Below are positions 1 to 6,655 of a stretch of 7,237 nt of DNA, in pieces. Source of the DNA: an uncultured Synergistales bacterium. Its GTDB lineage: Bacteria > Synergistota > Synergistia > Synergistales > Aminobacteriaceae. Made by a program: the position numbers and the translations under genes. Position 1 is the stretch's first letter, and each line of letters starts with the position of its first letter. A model generated the notes under the pieces. It was not told the origin of the DNA. It worked only from the letters and a program-made list of their open reading frames with translations, and did not search any database. Location of the stretch: the NCBI GenBank assembly GCA_905236605.1, contig CAJORD010000183.1:1-7237 (forward strand), read 5' to 3'.

Positions 1-1281
1 CATTATGACGACTGGCGCGGAGTTGCCGCAGACATGGCACTCGAATTTAACGCCGCTATAGATGACGTAATCAGCGACAATTACAAGAGCGCTTATCAAC
101 ATGTCAACGATGCTTACTTCAAATACTACGAAGTCCAAGGCGTTGAACGCACAGTTATGTATGCAATTTCTGCTGCAAGAGTTAATCACATTGAAGGACA
201 ATTCCGCGATATAAAGCACGTCTTACTTGGCAATCAAGAGAAAGAGAAATCTTTATTATTACAACAAATTGAAGACTTGAAAATCAAAGTTTATAAAGAT
301 TCGATGGTGCTTGACGGTAAAGCAGAAATTTCAGCCCCTGACAGCGTCGGACAAGCGATTTATACTGATACACAAGTTTCAAAGCCTGCGTTAGTTGCGA
401 GTGTCCCTACACAGCCACAAACGCAGAGCGAAACTGTTACAACAACTGCCTCATCTGAAAATAAAGCGCCGGTTAATCGCGATTGGCTTACATTTGTAAC
501 AGCGTTCGGACTTTTAGTACGAGAAGGTCTTGAAGCGATTTTAGTAATCGTGGCTATCGTTGCTTACCTGATTAAGACCGGAAATAAGAACATGTTAAAA
601 GGCGTGTATCTTGGCTCATTGGCGGCCATAGTTGCGAGTGTGATTTTAGCGTGGGCACTCGAAGAACTCATGGGCGAACAAAGCGGCGTAGCACGCGAAC
701 TTCTTGAAGGCTGGACAATGTTTTTAGCTGTTGCAGTTTTGTTTTACGTCAGCAACTGGATGTTATCAAAAGCCGATACAATCGCATGGGAGAACTACAT
801 TAGCGGCAAAGTTCAACAGTCAATAGATTCAAAGAGCCAATGGACATTAATTTTTGCAGCGTTTATTGCAGTCATGCGTGAAGGCGCAGAGCTGATTTTA
901 TTCTATTCAGCGGCATTTACGGGCGGTATGAGTAATCCAACTTACATAGCATACGGAATCGGCGCTGGAATTTTAGTACTTGTAGCTGTATGGATAGCAT
1001 TTAGATATTTCAGCGTGAAACTTCCGTTGAGAGCTTTCTTTATGTTCACAAGCATCTTGCTATTCTTAATGTGCATTTCATTCATGGGCAAGGGCGTTGT
1101 AGAACTCACAGAAGCAGACGTAATCACGGGTCGCACTGTCATTCCGGCGATGAATGGATTTTCAATCGAAATTTTGAGCATTTACGACAGAGCAGAAACA
1201 CTTATCCCGCAGATAATGCTTGTAATTGCAGCGTTATGGATAATGCTCCCTCATATGTTCAGAAAAAAGAAAAAGGCATAA
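1..1281 (+). CDS. FTR1-family iron permease, 5'-truncated by the window edge
   Basis: This is an inner-membrane high-affinity iron permease of the FTR1/FetM type, the likely Fe channel of this cluster. The reading frame is open from base 1 (H-Y-D-D-W-R-G-V precede the first ATG at 34), so ATG 34 is probably internal and the true start lies upstream. Numbering from that ATG, residues 1-85 form a helical, charged extracytoplasmic region, 86-148 a low-complexity T/S/Q/P linker, and 150-410 about seven hydrophobic segments. Two FTR1 iron motifs are intact: REGLE at 163-167 and REGAE at 282-286, with an additional RELLEG at 221-226. The protein ends in a basic tail (RKKKKA). Campylobacter and E. 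coli relatives have long periplasmic N-terminal regions, so a sizeable part is probably missing. It lies 60 bases upstream of P19, its expected periplasmic partner. The family call is firm; direct Fe transport is inferred from the family. Confidence 0.95.
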   Translation, partial: HYDDWRGVAADMALEFNAAIDDVISDNYKSAYQHVNDAYFKYYEVQGVERTVMYAISAARVNHIEGQFRDIKHVLLGNQEKEKSLLLQQIEDLKIKVYKDSMVLDGKAEISAPDSVGQAIYTDTQVSKPALVASVPTQPQTQSETVTTTASSENKAPVNRDWLTFVTAFGLLVREGLEAILVIVAIVAYLIKTGNKNMLKGVYLGSLAAIVASVILAWALEELMGEQSGVARELLEGWTMFLAVAVLFYVSNWMLSKADTIAWENYISGKVQQSIDSKSQWTLIFAAFIAVMREGAELILFYSAAFTGGMSNPTYIAYGIGAGILVLVAVWIAFRYFSVKLPLRAFFMFTSILLFLMCISFMGKGVVELTEADVITGRTVIPAMNGFSIEILSIYDRAETLIPQIMLVIAALWIMLPHMFRKKKKA

Positions 1282-1307
1282 ATTGCCCCGCTTGCAACAG
1301 GGCATTT
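1280..1307 (+). other. Weak hairpin between the FTR1 permease and P19 genes
   Basis: AAAT-GCCC at 1280-1288 (one T bulged) can pair with GGGCATTT at 1300-1307 around an 11-base loop, starting at the stop codon of the permease gene. No T-run follows, so it is not a standard Rho-independent terminator. It could stabilise or punctuate the mRNA between the permease and the P19 gene. The pairing is seen; any role is a guess. Confidence 0.3.
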
Positions 1308-1341
1308 ATCAAAAAACAATTTATTCAGGAGGTATTTTACT

Positions 1342-1938
1342 ATGAAAAAGTTAGTTTTGGTAGTAATGATTTTGGCGCTTGCGACAGGAACAGCGTTTGC
1401 AGCAGGTGTGGCCGCCCCGATGACAATGAAGCCGGGCGAAGTTGGATTTGAGGAAATTCCAATCGGTGAAACACAAGTCGGCCCTTACAACGTCGCTGCG
1501 GTCTATTTCCAGGCTGTTGACATGTACCCGGTAGGCAAAAACCCCTCAAGAGAAGATTCAGACATGCACCTTGAGGCAGATATTCACCTTAAACCAGAAG
1601 CAGCAATCGCTTACGGCTTCGGCAATGGCGAAGACATCTGGCCGGCGTACCTTACAGTCAAATACGAAATTGCAAAAATCGATGGCAAAGTTGTAATGGA
1701 CGGTTCATTCATGCCCATGAACGCAGATGATGGCCCGCACTATGGCGCAAACATCAAAAAAGGACTTGCAGTAGGACCCTACAAACTCCGCTTCATCATT
1801 GAGCCGCCTACGGATTATTTGCTTCACACTGACGACGAAACCGGCGTACCTGCAAAGGACGATGCAAAGAATTTCTTCCAGACTTATACAGTAGAGTTTG
1901 ATTGGAATTACACCGGCGAGCAGCTTCAGAACGACTAG
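1342..1938 (+). CDS. p19: P19/FetP-type periplasmic iron/copper-binding protein
   Basis: This 198-residue protein is a periplasmic metal-binding partner of the FTR1 permease. Residues 1-20 are a clear signal peptide (MKK, hydrophobic core, TAFA before the cut), so the mature protein should begin near A21. Family motifs appear in order: PIGETQ at 40-45, VAAVYFQAVDMYP at 51-63, HLEADIH at 76-82, FMPM at 123-126, DGPHYGANIK at 130-139 and HTDDETG at 162-168. By alignment from memory with C. jejuni P19 and E. coli FetP, the copper-site ligands correspond to H76, E78, M126, H133 and H162, all present. The start ATG 1342 is fixed by AGGAGG at 1327-1332, nine bases upstream. A hairpin follows the gene at 1960-1990. 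The family is an immunoglobulin-like homodimer that binds Cu and Fe and supports growth under iron limitation. Identification is firm; the preferred metal here is inferred. Confidence 0.96.
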   Translation: MKKLVLVVMILALATGTAFAAGVAAPMTMKPGEVGFEEIPIGETQVGPYNVAAVYFQAVDMYPVGKNPSREDSDMHLEADIHLKPEAAIAYGFGNGEDIWPAYLTVKYEIAKIDGKVVMDGSFMPMNADDGPHYGANIKKGLAVGPYKLRFIIEPPTDYLLHTDDETGVPAKDDAKNFFQTYTVEFDWNYTGEQLQND

Positions 1939-1959
1939 TATTAATCAAGATTTGTAAAT

Positions 1960-1990
1960 TTAGGAGTGAGGATAAAATCCTTGCTCCTAA
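1960..1990 (+). terminator. Strong hairpin after P19; terminator or attenuator
   Basis: TTAGGAG at 1960-1966 pairs with CTCCTAA at 1984-1990, and AGGAT at 1969-1973 pairs with ATCCT at 1977-1981. Two G-U wobble pairs join these arms, giving a continuous 14-bp stem closed by an AAA loop. The bases after it (TTCTTATTGT) are T-rich but broken. It starts 21 bases after the P19 stop codon and ends 10 bases before the next ribosome binding site. This fits a partial Rho-independent terminator that lets P19 be made in excess over the membrane proteins, or a 3'-end stabiliser. Termination efficiency cannot be judged from sequence alone. Confidence 0.6.
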
Positions 1991-2000
1991 TTCTTATTGT

Positions 2001-2007
2001 AAGGAGG
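2001..2007 (+). promoter_or_regulatory. Ribosome binding site that questions the DUF2318 start
   Basis: AAGGAGG is a near-perfect Shine-Dalgarno sequence. It sits only one base before ATG 2009, which opens a four-codon dead-end frame, and 23 bases before GTG 2031, the first conventional start in the DUF2318 frame. The in-frame ATT at 2016 lies at the ideal distance of 8 bases. Confidence 0.7.
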
Positions 2008-2030
2008 AATGAAAAATTCTTAAATATCTT

Positions 2031-3296
2031 GTGGCTGTAACTGACCAATTAGCGGCATTTGCTTTAGTTTGGGGAATGATTTTCAGCTTCTCTCACTCAT
2101 TTGAAACACAAAAAATTAAGAAAGCAGCATTTATATTTTCTATTTTAGGTCTAGTGGCTGGCTGTGTGCTTTTTGGCCTTAGAGTTTATGACCCAAAAGG
2201 CATGAATGTATTTTTAATTGCATTAAATAGAAAGTTAGCTGTAACTATAGCCGTGCTTTCATTGTCATCACTTGTTTTGATGCTTATTACATGGCTGATG
2301 AATAAAAAAATTTTCAAACTTACAAGTTTATTTTTGCTTGGAATTTTAGTATCAGTTGTATTTTCTTATTTATTGCCTCCAGTTTTGCAATACACGCGCG
2401 AATTTATTTATTTTGGAGAATCTGGCATTAGCACTAATGCGATGTTGCGTGCGTTAGGCTTCACGCTTGGAATTATAGTTTGCCTTTTGCTCGCGTTAAG
2501 TTCTTATGAAGTTCATCAATCTTTACGCAATGCCAACGAACGGTATTTATTTTTATCAGCTTCGATTTTAATACTTGTATTTGAATACGGAGCAACAGCG
2601 ATTACAGCTCTTCAACGCTTGCGAATACTAAAAACTTCGGACGCAATTTTTAATATTTCCGTCTTTGATGTAATGATTTGGCGTGGTGCTAATCCCAACG
2701 CATTTTTATACGCCCAACTTGTATTAGCGTTAATAATGTTGTGTTTTGTAATTGGAACTCACTTAAAACCGACTGGAGAGTTTGCTAACCGTGCGCTATT
2801 ACGAAAAGAGAAAGCAAGATTAAGAGATTGTCGCCGCTGGTCGTGGAGTTTGTGTGTATTGGGTGTGATTGCGGTTTTTATAGTTGTAATTTTGCATTAT
2901 TATGACACAAAACCACCCGCAGAAGTTCAGCCGGAACCTTATGAAATCACGGACGGCATAATCTCAATTGAATTAGAAAAAGTTTCAGACGGACATTTAC
3001 ACAAATTTTCATATCTAACACCAAATAAATTTGATGTTAGATTCTTAGTTGTTAAAAAACCTGCTGGGACTGCTTACGGCGTCGGGCTTGACGCTTGCGA
3101 CATATGCGGCATCGCTGGATACTATGAACGCGGTAATGACGAAGTTGTATGTAAGCGCTGTGATGTTGTAATGAATAAGAACACAATAGGCTTTAAAGGC
3201 GGTTGTAATCCAGTTCCGTTTGAATATGAAATCAAAAATGGAAAAATTTTTATTGACGTTGAAGAATTAGAAAAACATGAAACTAGATTCAGATAA
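2031..3296 (+). CDS. DUF2318 domain membrane protein (Fe-S-membrane family)
   Basis: This protein of about 421 residues is a polytopic inner-membrane protein with an extracytoplasmic metal-binding tail. Residues 1-290 hold about eight hydrophobic segments (near 9-22, 33-50, 70-88, 97-118, 140-158, 172-190, 228-244 and 272-290). Residues 300-421 form the DUF2318 domain: CDIC at 356-359, CKRC at 374-377, GGC ending at C392, and an upstream HLH at 322-324. Two CxxC pairs plus a fifth cysteine suggest a bound metal, Fe-S cluster or redox centre. Homologues sit next to P19 and FTR1 in Campylobacter (Cj1660) and in the E. coli fet cluster; their biochemical role is unresolved. GTG 2031 is the first conventional start, but the ribosome binding site at 2001-2007 fits an ATT start at 2016, which would add five residues (reading M-LKYL before V). 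The stop lies 25 bases before the next gene. Family call firm, start uncertain. Confidence 0.92.
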   Translation: MAVTDQLAAFALVWGMIFSFSHSFETQKIKKAAFIFSILGLVAGCVLFGLRVYDPKGMNVFLIALNRKLAVTIAVLSLSSLVLMLITWLMNKKIFKLTSLFLLGILVSVVFSYLLPPVLQYTREFIYFGESGISTNAMLRALGFTLGIIVCLLLALSSYEVHQSLRNANERYLFLSASILILVFEYGATAITALQRLRILKTSDAIFNISVFDVMIWRGANPNAFLYAQLVLALIMLCFVIGTHLKPTGEFANRALLRKEKARLRDCRRWSWSLCVLGVIAVFIVVILHYYDTKPPAEVQPEPYEITDGIISIELEKVSDGHLHKFSYLTPNKFDVRFLVVKKPAGTAYGVGLDACDICGIAGYYERGNDEVVCKRCDVVMNKNTIGFKGGCNPVPFEYEIKNGKIFIDVEELEKHETRFR

Positions 3297-3303
3297 ATCA
3301 AGG

Positions 3304-3310
3304 AAGGAGG
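3304..3310 (+). promoter_or_regulatory. Ribosome binding site deciding a TTG start
   Basis: AAGGAGG lies 11 bases before TTG 3322. The frame is closed upstream by TAG at 3316-3318, and the next in-frame ATG (3334) would be 23 bases away and would remove the conserved FWR residues. TTG is therefore the best start for the first permease. Confidence 0.65.
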
Positions 3311-3321
3311 TTTAATAGAAA

Positions 3322-4620
3322 TTGTTTTGGCGAATGATATTCAAGACTCTCGCCCGTCAGAAAAGCAAAATGCTGATGATAGCATTCACCGTGATTTTAG
3401 GCGTGTCGCTTTCAACTGCAATGATGAATGTAATGTTGGGTGTTGGTGATAAAGTAAATCGCGAATTGAAAGTTTATGGCGCAAATATCACAGTCAGGCA
3501 CAAGGACGCTGCTTTAATGAGCGATCTTTATGGCCTAACTGAAGGGCTTGGAGTTAATGATAAATTTTTGTATGAAGAAGACATTTTCAAATTAAAAACA
3601 ATTTTTTGGGGCTTTAATATTTTAGATTTCGTTCCAATGCTCGATGGGCACGCGATTTTAAGCGTAAAGGGACGCGCCGGAATTGTTGGTGATGTTTCAA
3701 TTTTTGGTACGTGGTCTGAAAAACATGCAATTTTATCTACGGGCGAAGAACTTAGTACAGGACTGAAATCTCTTAGAACATGGTGGGACGTTAAAGGCGA
3801 ATGGATTGGCGAAAATGAAAATGACGCTGTAATGATTGGTCATTTGTTAGCTACGCAAAATAAAATTCACGTCGGAGACGCCATAACACTAAGCAACAAC
3901 GGCGTTATTAAAAATTATATCGTTAAAGGAATTTACAACGATGGCGGTAATGCTGATGACAAAATTTTAATGACGTTACCTGCTGTACAAGAATTAATGG
4001 TATTACAGGGTAAAATTTCGAGCATAGAGGTTTCAGCCTTAACCACTCCTGACAACGATTTAGCACGAAAGGCCGCGCAAGATCCAAAGAGTTTATCGCC
4101 TGATGAATATGAAACTTGGTACTGTACAGCTTATGTAAGCGCGATATGTCATCAAATTCAAGAAGTCATAAGGGACGGCGTCGCTAAGCCTGTGCGTCAG
4201 GTTGCCGAATCCGAAGGTACAATCTTAAACAAAACTACTTTGCTTATGATTTTAATTACTATTTTAAGCTCAATAGGTTCAGCGCTTGCAATTTCTAATT
4301 TAATCACCGCTAGCGTCATCGAAAGAAGTCAGGAGCTTGGTTTGCTAAAAGCTCTTGGTGCATACAACTGGCAAATTGCATTATTAGTATTGCTTGAAGT
4401 CATGATAACCGGCTTGTTCGGCGGTATTTTAGGCTATTTCCTTGGAATTGGATTTGCACAAATAATTGGGCAAACTGTTTTTGGCTCTTATATCGAAATT
4501 GCAAGAATGGTAATTTTAATCGTTGCTGTAATTTTGTTCTTTGTAACATTATTGGGCAGCGTTCCTGCGATTCGATACTTGATGGCACTGAAGCCGACGG
4601 AGGTATTACATGGAAAATAA
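3322..4620 (+). CDS. MacB/FtsX-type ABC transporter permease (first of pair)
   Basis: This 432-residue protein is one membrane subunit of the cluster's ABC complex. It shows the four-helix MacB/LolC layout: a transmembrane helix at about 18-38, a large extracytoplasmic domain at 40-303, then helices near 305-330, 352-382 and 395-415. The cytoplasmic stretch SVIERSQELGLLKALGA (331-347) is the typical FtsX coupling segment that meets the ATPase. The extracytoplasmic domain is longer than that of the second permease and contains PKSLSPDEYETWYC (255-268), with Cys268 and Cys276 eight residues apart, which could form a disulfide or bind metal. The protein starts at TTG with a good ribosome binding site and overlaps the next gene by 11 bases, so translation is probably coupled. 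It corresponds in position to Cj1661 of C. jejuni. Substrate is unknown; this fold usually extrudes or transmits force rather than importing. Confidence 0.92.
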   Translation: MFWRMIFKTLARQKSKMLMIAFTVILGVSLSTAMMNVMLGVGDKVNRELKVYGANITVRHKDAALMSDLYGLTEGLGVNDKFLYEEDIFKLKTIFWGFNILDFVPMLDGHAILSVKGRAGIVGDVSIFGTWSEKHAILSTGEELSTGLKSLRTWWDVKGEWIGENENDAVMIGHLLATQNKIHVGDAITLSNNGVIKNYIVKGIYNDGGNADDKILMTLPAVQELMVLQGKISSIEVSALTTPDNDLARKAAQDPKSLSPDEYETWYCTAYVSAICHQIQEVIRDGVAKPVRQVAESEGTILNKTTLLMILITILSSIGSALAISNLITASVIERSQELGLLKALGAYNWQIALLVLLEVMITGLFGGILGYFLGIGFAQIIGQTVFGSYIEIARMVILIVAVILFFVTLLGSVPAIRYLMALKPTEVLHGK

Positions 4621-5833
4621 ACAACGCAAAGGTAGCAGAAAAACTTTTTATTTGAAAATGGTATCAGGCTCGTTAATTCGTCGTGCATCAAGATTGATTA
4701 TAGCTGTACTTGCCATCGCTATTGGTGCAACGATTTTATCCGGCCTTGTTACAATTTACTATGACATTCCAGAGCAGTTGGGACGCGAATTTAGGTCTTA
4801 TGGCGCAAACTTAATTGTATTACCGCGTGGCGAAGCCAAAATCACACGCGACAGTCTTAAATCATTGGAAAATTTAATTGGTGCAAACAAAATTGTAGGC
4901 ATGGCGCCGTATCGTTATCAAACTGTAAAAATTAACGAGCAACCGTATATAATCGCAGGCACTGACTTAGCTCAAGCGCAAAAGAATAGCCCATTTTGGT
5001 ATATTGAAGGCAAATGGGGAGATTCTAGCGACATAAACGCAGTAATGGTCGGACATGAGATAGCACAAACGCTAAATTTGAAACTTGGCGATACTTTCAT
5101 GATTCAAGGCGTTAAATACGGTGAACAAGCTGAAGCTTCAGGCCAAAATCTTTCAGCTATCGAAAATCAAAAACGTGATACAGCACGCCAAAATTTCCAC
5201 AAAAATTTGAAAGTATGTGGTATTGTATCAACAGGCGGCGCAGAAGAAGGCTTCATCTTCGTTGATGTTGACATGCTTGACGACTTAATCGGCGATACTT
5301 TTCGCGCTGATGTCATTGAATGCAGCGTTGTAGCTGACGCAAACGAACTTTCGCTAATATCCAACAAAATTGAAAAAGAAATTCCAGCTTTGCAACCTCG
5401 TGCTGTACGGCGTTTAACTCAATCACAAGATATTGTTTTAGGCAAATTACAAGCTCTTGTTCTTTTGGTTACAGTCATTGTATTAATTATCACTATGATT
5501 TCAGTTTACACAACGATGATGGCGATGGTAGCTGAACGTAAGCGCGAAATTGCATTAAAAAAAGCGCTTGGTGCCGAAAATAAATTAGTAATGAGTGAGT
5601 TATTAGGCGAAGGCGTTTTACTCGGTGTAATCGGTGGTGCTGTAGGCGTTTTCTTAGGTTTTGAGTTTGCTCTGCGAGTAAGTCTAAATGTTTTTGGACG
5701 CGGAATTAATTTCCAGTGGATTTTGATTCCAATTACAATAGCTGTATTTGTCGCAATCACGGTTGCAGCCTCAATTATCCCCGTGCGCAAAGTCATGGAT
5801 ATTCACCCCGCTATAGTTTTGAAAGGAGAATAA
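4610..5833 (+). CDS. MacB/FtsX-type ABC transporter permease (second of pair)
   Basis: This 407-residue protein is the second, non-identical membrane subunit, expected to form a heterodimer with its neighbour. A basic cytoplasmic N-terminus (1-25) leads into a helix at 28-50, an extracytoplasmic domain at 51-278, then helices near 280-303, 333-357 and 370-392. The coupling segment AERKREIALKKALGA (308-322) matches the FtsX family. Residues 168-200 are a charged, low-hydrophobicity insertion within the extracytoplasmic domain. Residue 203 and residue 238 are the only cysteines there, and the W-Y-C segment of the first permease is absent, so the subunits have diverged. ATG 4610 is chosen because GGAGG at 4599-4603 lies six bases upstream inside the previous gene. 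The stop is nine bases before the ATPase start. It corresponds in position to Cj1662 of C. jejuni. Family call firm, substrate unknown. Confidence 0.92.
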   Translation: MENKQRKGSRKTFYLKMVSGSLIRRASRLIIAVLAIAIGATILSGLVTIYYDIPEQLGREFRSYGANLIVLPRGEAKITRDSLKSLENLIGANKIVGMAPYRYQTVKINEQPYIIAGTDLAQAQKNSPFWYIEGKWGDSSDINAVMVGHEIAQTLNLKLGDTFMIQGVKYGEQAEASGQNLSAIENQKRDTARQNFHKNLKVCGIVSTGGAEEGFIFVDVDMLDDLIGDTFRADVIECSVVADANELSLISNKIEKEIPALQPRAVRRLTQSQDIVLGKLQALVLLVTVIVLIITMISVYTTMMAMVAERKREIALKKALGAENKLVMSELLGEGVLLGVIGGAVGVFLGFEFALRVSLNVFGRGINFQWILIPITIAVFVAITVAASIIPVRKVMDIHPAIVLKGE

Positions 5834-5842
5834 AATTACAAA

Positions 5843-6544
5843 ATGTCAGATAAAATTCTTGAACTTAAAAACGTATCCAAAATTTATGGCTCGTTAAAAG
5901 CTCTTGCAGACATAAATTTAAGCGTCAACGCAGGCGACTGGCTCTCAATAATGGGGCCGTCAGGTTCAGGCAAAACTACAATGATTAATATAATCGGTTG
6001 TATGGATACGCCTTCACTAGGCAACGTAATATTAGACGGCGTCGATATTAGCAAAGAAAACGCAGCTAATCTTACTCGAATCCGACGCAACAAAATTGGA
6101 TTAATCTTTCAGCAGTTTCATTTAATTAGCTATCTTACAGCCGTCGAAAACGTGATGGTTGCTCAATATTATCACAGTATGCCAGACGAAGAAGAAGCTA
6201 TGGAAGCATTAGCTAAAGTTGGATTACAAGACCGCGCTCATCATCTTCCGGCTCAATTATCCGGCGGTGAACAGCAACGAGTTTGTATAGCTCGCGCCTT
6301 GATTAACTCGCCGCAAATTCTTTTGGGCGATGAGCCAACTGGAAATTTAGATGAAGAAAACGAGGCTATTGTTGTTGATATATTCCGGCGTTTGCACGAT
6401 GAGGGCGTTACTATAATCATAGTTACTCACGACCCCGAAGTCGGTGATGTCGCACAACGAAAAATAATTCTCGAACATGGAAAAATTGTAAATGATATTG
6501 ATCAGTCCGCTACGTTCGGCGAGGCTTTGAAACTCAGAAATTAA
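5843..6544 (+). CDS. LolD/MacB-type ABC transporter ATP-binding protein
   Basis: This 233-residue cytoplasmic ATPase powers the permease pair encoded just upstream. All ABC motifs are intact: Walker A GPSGSGKT at 38-45, Q-loop Q90, signature LSGGEQQR at 139-146, Walker B ILLGDEP at 159-165 with catalytic E164, D-loop NLDE at 168-171 and switch histidine H196 (VTHD). Length and motif spellings fit the LolD/MacB/FtsE group, which pairs with FtsX-fold permeases. The ATG follows the permease stop by nine bases. Its ribosome binding site (AAAGGAG at 5822-5828, inside the preceding gene) is about 14 bases away, slightly long, which may lower expression or rely on coupling. It is the last gene of the uptake block and corresponds to Cj1663 in C. 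jejuni. The transported or extracted substrate is not known. Confidence 0.95.
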   Translation: MSDKILELKNVSKIYGSLKALADINLSVNAGDWLSIMGPSGSGKTTMINIIGCMDTPSLGNVILDGVDISKENAANLTRIRRNKIGLIFQQFHLISYLTAVENVMVAQYYHSMPDEEEAMEALAKVGLQDRAHHLPAQLSGGEQQRVCIARALINSPQILLGDEPTGNLDEENEAIVVDIFRRLHDEGVTIIIVTHDPEVGDVAQRKIILEHGKIVNDIDQSATFGEALKLRN

Positions 6545-6655
6545 TTTTTATCAGGTATAATCTTAAAAGCGTTAATGATTCCTGCCGTGAGTCTTTTGTT
6601 TGCGGTCAGGCCCGGACGCGATAAAAGTCAGGAAAATTTGAGGTGAAAAATTTTT
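6545..6655 (+). promoter_or_regulatory. Leader of the metalloregulator gene with competing inverted repeats
   Basis: These 111 non-coding bases separate the ATPase and regulator genes, far more than the other gaps in the block. TCAGG occurs three times (6551-6555, 6606-6610 and 6628-6632), while its partner CCTG occurs once at 6581-6584. One fold pairs CAGG-AATC-TTAA (6552-6555, 6559-6566) with TTAA-GATT-CCTG (6572-6584), with a 3-base and a 1-base bulge. Another pairs CCTGCCG (6581-6587) with CGG-CAGG (6603-6610). The folds exclude each other because they share CCTG. The region may hold the regulator's promoter, an operator, or a folded leader. It did not match any riboswitch class I know. 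A ribosome binding site (GAGGTG, 6640-6645) precedes ATG 6656. Confidence 0.4.
6556..6561 (+). promoter_or_regulatory. Candidate -10 hexamer for the regulator gene
   Basis: TATAAT is a perfect sigma-70-type -10 hexamer in the gap before the regulator gene. No convincing -35 hexamer is found 16-19 bases upstream; TTGAAA at 6525-6530 is 25 bases away. It lies inside the left arm of an inverted repeat, which would suit a repressor-controlled promoter. Low certainty. Confidence 0.35.

Noticed and set aside
1071..1451. Plus-strand open frame of 126 codons across the FTR1-P19 junction
   Set aside because: It overlaps two well-supported genes in another frame and has the H/R/C-rich composition of out-of-frame translation.
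1953..1978. Possible promoter (TTGTAA with TAAAAT) between P19 and the DUF2318 gene
   Set aside because: Spacing is only 14 bases and both hexamers are weak; the -10-like bases are part of the hairpin loop and arm.
2009..2023. ATG directly after a strong Shine-Dalgarno, opening a four-codon frame (M-K-N-S-stop)
   Set aside because: Only one base separates AAGGAGG from this ATG, too close for normal initiation, and the product is trivial. It matters only as evidence about the DUF2318 start.
5506..5796. Minus-strand open frame of 96 codons
   Set aside because: It lies wholly inside the second permease gene, has a biased composition rich in I, T, P and S as expected of an antisense shadow, and shows no family resemblance.
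3322..5833. Two similar permease genes as a recent tandem duplication
   Set aside because: They share only the FtsX fold and coupling segments; extracytoplasmic domains differ in length and motifs, so this is an ancient paralogous pair typical of the family.
6570..6590. GTTAATGATTCCTG resembles the 3' part of a fluoride riboswitch
   Set aside because: The required 5' element of the GGNGATGG type and the pseudoknot partners are missing, and the downstream gene is not a fluoride exporter.
6601..6620. GGTCAGGCCCGGA resembles the conserved core of small SRP RNA
   Set aside because: The essential following bases (AGGAAGCAGC) and the long flanking stem are absent, so this is a chance match.
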